Assembly: GCA_904502205.1 (NCBI GenBank) | Contig: CAJGDR010000030.1 | Location: 1 to 10,844 of the forward strand | Reading direction: 5' to 3' | Source: an uncultured Bacilli bacterium | GTDB lineage: Bacteria; Bacillota_I; Bacilli_A; ML615J-28; CAG-313 | Length of the DNA stretch: 10,844 nucleotides | Notes under the pieces: model-generated | Told to the model about the DNA's origin: nothing | Databases searched by the model: none | Seen by the model: only the letters and a program-made list of their open reading frames with translations | Shown: positions 6,765 to 10,844 of the stretch, in pieces | Numbering within the stretch: position 1 is the stretch's first letter | Layout: each line of letters starts with the position of its first letter | Translations under genes and position numbers: made by a program

Positions 6765-8456
6765 TTAGCTATTTAAGATTTCATCTAATGCTTGTTGATA
6801 GATGTCTTTCTTAGATTGTAATGTAACAGATGGGTTAACATCTTGTTTAGTTACAAGTGACATACCCCAAGTAGCGAATCCGTCTAAGTTCCAGTCAGAA
6901 CCACCACCTACTGATTTAGAAACGATGTCCATGTAATCAGTATAACCGTATTCTTTAACGTTGTCTTCGATACTCATAACAGCGTTAATGATTTCAGTAA
7001 CGATAGCGTCATCACCTTGGATTCTCTTACTTAAGAATGCAATGTATTGGTCTCTTGAACTCATTTCAGTTGAATCAAATTCAGGAACTAAACCACGAGT
7101 AAAGTCATCAGCGATGTTAACTAAAACAGCTGTAGTTAAACCGTTTTGACCATTAGTTACGTTAGGGAATGCATAACCAGAGTCAGCACCCATTGGTACT
7201 AAGTAACCAGGAACAACTTCACCATCAGCTCTTGCAGCACCTTCAGCAGTTGGGTAAGGAACTAAACCGATGTTGAATCCAGTTTGATCTTTAAATCTCA
7301 TTTCACTTGATAAGAACCATAATTGTCCATGAGCGAATAATTGTAATCCTTTAACGAAGCTTTGAGAAACGTCAGCTGAATAAGAATCGATAGCCCACAT
7401 ACCAGCAGCGTGGATTTCTCTTAAATCGTTGTAAAGTTGAACTGTGTTAGGGTTAGTAAATAATACTGTACCAGATTCGTTGTCGATTAATTTATGACCA
7501 CGAGCAGCTAACATACCACGAGCGATATCATTAATGAAACCACCGAATGCATAAATCTTTTCTTCTGATCTAGCATCGAATGCAGCTTGAGCATTTGTGA
7601 TATAGCTATAGAAATCAGACCAGTCCCAACGACCTTCATTCCAAAGAGTTGCTGGATCTTCTAGTCCATAGTCTTTAACTAATTGTTGGTTGTAGTATAA
7701 GAAGTAGTCAGCATGAGCTTCACCAGCTGAATATCCATAAACTTTTACACCAACTGAATATTGTTGATTCTTTTCTTTAGTTTGAACATAGTTTAAATCA
7801 GTAAAAATACCTGATTTTTTAACTGTGTTTTCAAGTTCAGCAATTGAGTTACCTTGTTTTAAAGATGGTACCCAGTCAGAAGAAATTGTAAAGATATGAC
7901 CTTGTGCTAATAATGTGTTACTAGCAGCATTGTCATTTAACCATTGAACACGGCTTGGTCCCCAAGCAGCTGAGTCAGGATAGTTTTTGATTACGATATC
8001 AATATTATAAGCTTGTTCGATTTTTGTAAGTTGTTTTTGTTTGTCAACTTTTCTTTCACCAGTAAAGTTTTGGTTAAATGGGTCAACTTCTTCAGAAGCA
8101 CCACTTAAAAGTACAATTTCCATACCTTTACCGTCAAAGTCTAAACGGTTATAATTCCATTCCCAACCATCAACGAAACCACATCTTTCAAGTTCAGGCA
8201 TTTCTGCACATGACATTCCTTCTGGGAATGGTTCATATTCAGGTTGTTCAGCACCACAAGAACAAACACCATCAATATATTCATGTACATGAGATGGATC
8301 ATTAACATTTGGATCTTTTTGGCCACATTCACATTTACCATCAACATATTTGTGTGTATGTTCATTAGGTTGTTCAGTACCATTATTTGGATTATCACAA
8401 CCAACAAGAACAAATGCGAATACAGCAACTAATATTAATTGCCAAAATTTTTTCAT
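6765..8456 (-). CDS. Lipoprotein solute-binding protein of a probable sugar ABC transporter, with two HxH/CxC repeats
   Basis: A 563-residue lipoprotein. The signal peptide has MKKFWQ, a hydrophobic stretch and the lipobox LVGC (Cys20), so it is exported and anchored in the outer leaflet. A linker of about 30-80 carries two repeats of H-x-H-x6-C-x-CG (33-45 and 56-68). The mature domain resembles family-1 extracellular solute-binding proteins: a mixed alpha/beta start at KGMEIVLLSG (110-119), the typical EGRWDWSDFYSYI segment (275-287), and a late VVPGYLVPMG stretch. It is longer than most sugar-binding proteins, partly because of the linker. AAGGAG lies 8 bases before the ATG, and the gene starts 15 bases after the GNAT gene stop. 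The mature part uses many C-ending codons (ATC, AAC, GAC), suggesting high expression. The ligand is unknown. Wall saccharides are an inference from the operon next door, since no permease is present. Confidence 0.85.
   Translation of the reverse strand: MKKFWQLILVAVFAFVLVGCDNPNNGTEQPNEHTHKYVDGKCECGQKDPNVNDPSHVHEYIDGVCSCGAEQPEYEPFPEGMSCAEMPELERCGFVDGWEWNYNRLDFDGKGMEIVLLSGASEEVDPFNQNFTGERKVDKQKQLTKIEQAYNIDIVIKNYPDSAAWGPSRVQWLNDNAASNTLLAQGHIFTISSDWVPSLKQGNSIAELENTVKKSGIFTDLNYVQTKEKNQQYSVGVKVYGYSAGEAHADYFLYYNQQLVKDYGLEDPATLWNEGRWDWSDFYSYITNAQAAFDARSEEKIYAFGGFINDIARGMLAARGHKLIDNESGTVLFTNPNTVQLYNDLREIHAAGMWAIDSYSADVSQSFVKGLQLFAHGQLWFLSSEMRFKDQTGFNIGLVPYPTAEGAARADGEVVPGYLVPMGADSGYAFPNVTNGQNGLTTAVLVNIADDFTRGLVPEFDSTEMSSRDQYIAFLSKRIQGDDAIVTEIINAVMSIEDNVKEYGYTDYMDIVSKSVGGGSDWNLDGFATWGMSLVTKQDVNPSVTLQSKKDIYQQALDEILNS
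8253..8360 (-). repeat. Two tandem 13-residue H-x-H ... C-x-CG repeats in the lipoprotein linker
   Basis: Copy one HTHKYVDGKCECG is encoded at 8322-8360 and copy two HVHEYIDGVCSCG at 8253-8291, with a 23-residue period. His and Cys positions are identical between copies and the rest is partly conserved (Y, DG). Each copy offers two His and two Cys, a pattern able to bind a metal or form disulfides, though neither is shown. Related H-rich/CG repeats occur in surface proteins of gut Bacillota. Confidence 0.85.
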
Positions 8457-8471
8457 TTTTAGTTCTCCTTT

Positions 8472-9455
8472 TTAAAAATTAAATTGTAAATACGTGTAGG
8501 ATTTCCATATTTCAAATCCGAATTTGCGATAAAGCTCCATTAAGTTAGTCCAGTCAATTATTGCTTTCTGACAATTTCTATCAATTAGCTCATTGATAGC
8601 ACTAACGAGCAAATTATACGCAATGTTCTTATGTCGATAATCTTTATCGACTCCAAGAGGTCCTACTCCTCCTATTCTATCAAAGCGTTTCCGCCATGTT
8701 AGACTATATCCAATTAGGTTAATTGGCGTTTCGAATGTTTGTATTTTACAAAAACCACAAACATTTTCAAATTGATCTAAACATATTAAATATTCAGATC
8801 CGTTCCCTCCGTTTGATACATAATCTAAATATTCCACGTGCCAACGGCTGGGAAAATTTTTTTGAAAAAATGCATCAATCTTTGGTAAATCAAATTTATT
8901 TCCTAAACGAATTTTATATTTAGTATCATCTAAATATTCTCTTAATTCGTATTTAGAAACTAAATTATTGTTTACTAAATCATTAGTATCATATAGTCCA
9001 CTAAATCCTCGATTAGTAAACCATTTAACATGTGCTTTTAAATCAACTGGAAGCCCAGGGAAAAAGTTTTGATAATCTTTTCCAAGAAATACTTTAGTAC
9101 ATCCTAATGATTTAAAAACATCTAAACTTTTTTGTAAGAGTAAAGTTCCAATTCCATTGTTTCTAAACTCTTTTTTTACATAAATTAAACTTATCCATCC
9201 AGTATTTAAATAAGCCTCTAATTGATACTTGTGTGACCATATTTTGTTTATAATGAATCCAACTGGTTCTTCATTACAAATGGCTACGAATGATTGTTCT
9301 TCAAGAAATCCTTCAGTATCATAAGTATTTCTTTGCATTAATTCATCACTAATTGGAAAAATAAAACCAAGTTCTTCATTCCATAATTTGTGAAGTTTTA
9401 AAGCTTTTTCTTTCGAATAGCTTTTAAAATTTACATAGTAAATACTATTATTCAT
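8472..9455 (-). CDS. Tandem-GNAT N-acetyltransferase
   Basis: A 327-residue cytoplasmic protein with two GNAT domains. Domain one (about 1-155) carries the acetyl-CoA loop EFRNNGIGTLLL (97-107), fitting R-x-x-G-x-G. A conserved-looking FFPGLP (131-136) and WFTNRGF (145-151) follow. Domain two (about 178-327) has a weaker loop DYRHKNIAYNLL (272-283) with Asn for the first Gly, then LMELYRKFGFE near its end. One domain may bind acetyl-CoA and the other may be structural. Characterised tandem GNATs include mycothiol synthase and, as I recall, the Clostridium acetobutylicum glucosamine/glucosaminide acetyltransferase GlmA linked to wall recycling. Re-acetylation of de-N-acetylated wall sugars would fit the neighbourhood but is inference. 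I see no clear ribosome site before this ATG, which is unusual here. The gene ends 15 bases before the lipoprotein gene. Confidence 0.8.
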   Translation of the reverse strand: MNNSIYYVNFKSYSKEKALKLHKLWNEELGFIFPISDELMQRNTYDTEGFLEEQSFVAICNEEPVGFIINKIWSHKYQLEAYLNTGWISLIYVKKEFRNNGIGTLLLQKSLDVFKSLGCTKVFLGKDYQNFFPGLPVDLKAHVKWFTNRGFSGLYDTNDLVNNNLVSKYELREYLDDTKYKIRLGNKFDLPKIDAFFQKNFPSRWHVEYLDYVSNGGNGSEYLICLDQFENVCGFCKIQTFETPINLIGYSLTWRKRFDRIGGVGPLGVDKDYRHKNIAYNLLVSAINELIDRNCQKAIIDWTNLMELYRKFGFEIWKSYTYLQFNF

Positions 9456-9472
9456 AAATGTTTTTTACTTGC

Positions 9473-9498
9473 AATAAGGGAGGCAAGCCCCCCTTATT
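9473..9498 (-). other. GC-rich intergenic stem-loop between surface-protein and GNAT genes
   Basis: The arms AATAAGGGAGG (9473-9483) and CCCCCCTTATT (9488-9498) pair over 11 positions with one A-C mismatch and a four-base loop. It is the most GC-rich element in the intergenic DNA. On the minus strand it is followed by GCAAGTAAAAAAC, not by a run of T, so it is not a textbook terminator. It begins 10 bases after the surface-protein stop and may attenuate, protect or process the transcript. Confidence 0.6.
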
Positions 9499-9508
9499 TA
9501 ACTATTAA

Positions 9509-10844
9509 TTAGTGTCTTTTTTTGAAAACTAATAAAGCTAAACCAGCAGCAGCAATGAAACTTGAAACATAAGCGAAGCTTACGCATCCAGTAGTTGGAG
9601 CAGGAGTAGTATTATTATTTCCTTCACCACCATTATTATTGTTAGTGTTGTTTCCATTATTAATTTCAGGATATGGAGGGAATTCAATTGAATCTAAATC
9701 AACATAAGTACCAGTAACAATGATAGTGATTTTTTCACTAGCTTTAATACCATTAGAGTCACTTACAGTAACTTCAGCATCATATTCATCATAAACAAGA
9801 GCTGTTAATGGATCGTAATCAGTTTTAACTGAGAACCAGTTATGATATACTTGACAATCATTTAAGTAATCGCCATCAACGTTGTCATAAGCAAATTGTA
9901 ATACCATTTCAGCAGTTAATGGAGTACCAACTGGAACATAAATAACACCGTTATTTAAAGTTTTGAATACAGGAGCTGTATTATCTGGTACATAAACAAC
10001 AAATTCAACTTCAGCAGATTTGTTAGCACCATTTACTTGAGATTGGATACGAGCTTTAATTACCCATTTACCAGCTGTTAAAGCGTTAGGATCAAATCCT
10101 TCTGGTAAATCCCATTCAATGTGTCTAGAAATGTTATGACCATAAACGTTTTCTAATCTTGCATCATAATATCCATCATAAGCAAGAAGAGCTTTGCTTA
10201 AATCGATAGTAGTAGCACCACCATAGATTTCACTTTGCATTAATTCTAAAGCAGCAGTATCAACTTTTAATAATGGAGTGTAATCTTCAACGATAACAAA
10301 TTCCATTTCAATAGAATCAACGAATCCAGTAGCTTTGTTAGTTACTTCAAGAGCTAGAGGAATTCTGTCATGAAGATCATAAGCTTCACCTAAAACGAAT
10401 TCAGCTTCAGCCCATGTTGGACAAACAGCATTGATACCAACCCAATATGGAGTTTCTGATCTTCCAGAGAAGTCTGGAGAATAAGGCCATGAACCCCAGT
10501 ATTCAGCTGTGAAGTATGCTTGTAAAGCTTGACGCCATGCATATTTGTTATCAATAGTGTAAGCGTAAGCAGAACCATCAGCTTTTGGAGTAGTAGTGAT
10601 TTGTTCGTTATAGAAATCAATGAACCAACCCCATTTTTCAGCGAATCTTTCATCTTCGAAGAATGTAGTATATTTCCAGTTAGCATTACCAACAACGTTT
10701 TCCATAGCACCAGACCATGTAGTTTTGTTGATTGGTTTACCATCACCAGAGAATGTTGGAACACCGTCAACTAATGTAACGAATGTTTTACCATTAGCTT
10801 CGCAGAATTCAGCAGCCCATGTTCCATAATCTTTAATGAATTCA
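9509..10844 (-). CDS. Secreted, C-terminally anchored surface protein (5' end beyond the window)
   Basis: The frame stays open to the window edge, so the true start is outside and the internal ATG at 10703-10705 is not it. 444 codons are visible. The N-terminal visible part is rich in Trp, Tyr and acidic residues (FIKDYGTWAAEFCE at its start) and I do not recognise it. Residues of about 165-285 look like beta-sandwich modules. About 287-378, from DNTAPVFKTLNNG to VTVSDSNGIKASEKITIIVTG, resembles an Ig-like/DUF5011-type repeat. An Asn/Gly-rich spacer (about 395-411) leads to TTPAPTTGC, a hydrophobic helix (about 421-440) and the basic end KKRH. This is a wall- or membrane-anchor tail: APTTG is one residue from LPxTG, while the Cys after Gly recalls Cys-containing C-terminal sorting tails. 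Codon use is C-rich like the lipoprotein, suggesting high expression. Role: adhesion or binding outside the cell, unproven. Confidence 0.8.
   Translation of the reverse strand, partial: EFIKDYGTWAAEFCEANGKTFVTLVDGVPTFSGDGKPINKTTWSGAMENVVGNANWKYTTFFEDERFAEKWGWFIDFYNEQITTTPKADGSAYAYTIDNKYAWRQALQAYFTAEYWGSWPYSPDFSGRSETPYWVGINAVCPTWAEAEFVLGEAYDLHDRIPLALEVTNKATGFVDSIEMEFVIVEDYTPLLKVDTAALELMQSEIYGGATTIDLSKALLAYDGYYDARLENVYGHNISRHIEWDLPEGFDPNALTAGKWVIKARIQSQVNGANKSAEVEFVVYVPDNTAPVFKTLNNGVIYVPVGTPLTAEMVLQFAYDNVDGDYLNDCQVYHNWFSVKTDYDPLTALVYDEYDAEVTVSDSNGIKASEKITIIVTGTYVDLDSIEFPPYPEINNGNNTNNNNGGEGNNNTTPAPTTGCVSFAYVSSFIAAAGLALLVFKKRH

Noticed and set aside
8078..8432. His- and Met-rich frames on both strands over the lipoprotein N terminus
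   Set aside because: They arise from the AT-rich His/Cys repeat coding; the real frame has a lipobox, a ribosome site and a full binding domain.
9473..9498. Hairpin called as an intrinsic terminator
   Set aside because: No T run follows on either strand, so it is listed as a stem-loop of unknown role.
10703..10705. ATG as start of the surface-protein gene
   Set aside because: Forty-six more in-frame codons of similar composition precede it up to the window end, and no signal peptide follows this ATG in an otherwise exported protein.
10390..10770. Overlapping minus- and plus-strand open frames near the right end
   Set aside because: They are shadows of the surface-protein gene, whose frame stays open to the window edge with a coherent protein and good codon use.
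1..10844. CRISPR arrays, tRNA or rRNA genes, insertion sequences, phage genes
   Set aside because: No repeat-spacer pattern, tRNA-like fold, transposase or integrase was seen; coding density is high and collinear.

Overview
This is an AT-rich window in which every supported gene lies on the minus strand, so transcription runs from high to low coordinates. The standard genetic code fits: tryptophan is read from TGG, one gene ends in TGA, and all reading frames give complete domains. Shine-Dalgarno sites of the AGGAG type precede most genes. Protein style (DUF871, DUF624, short C-terminal membrane anchors ending in KKRH, lipoproteins with H-x-H/C-x-C repeats) points to a low-GC Bacillota lineage. 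An uncultured host-associated Bacilli, Erysipelotrichales or Acholeplasma/RF39-like organism is my best guess, but this rests on style and not on a marker gene.

Upstream block (about 10844 to 6717): the C-terminal part of a large secreted, membrane-anchored surface protein, whose 5' end lies outside the window; a GC-rich stem-loop; a tandem-GNAT acetyltransferase; and a large lipoprotein that looks like the substrate-binding protein of a sugar ABC transporter. The block ends in a strong intrinsic terminator at 6717-6750. No permease or ATPase gene is in view.

Downstream block (about 6690 to 25): a tightly packed seven-gene operon, DUF624 membrane protein, namZ, mupG, murK, anmK, murQ and an alpha/beta hydrolase. 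Genes overlap or are separated by 1-9 bases, and an intrinsic terminator closes the operon at 25-55. A perfect 10-bp inverted repeat lies just upstream of the candidate promoter.

Together the operon encodes cytoplasmic breakdown of peptidoglycan amino sugars. NamZ would release MurNAc from the non-reducing end of wall saccharides. MupG would split MurNAc-6P-GlcNAc. MurK would phosphorylate MurNAc and GlcNAc. AnmK would convert 1,6-anhydroMurNAc to MurNAc-6P. MurQ would remove the lactyl ether to give GlcNAc-6P. No PTS transporter, MurR-type regulator, NagZ or peptide amidase is in the window. The unusual points are the pairing of phosphorylated and unphosphorylated routes, a NamZ without a signal peptide, an uncharacterised esterase-like hydrolase at the operon end, and nearby solute-binding and acetyltransferase genes that could supply and repair the same sugars.
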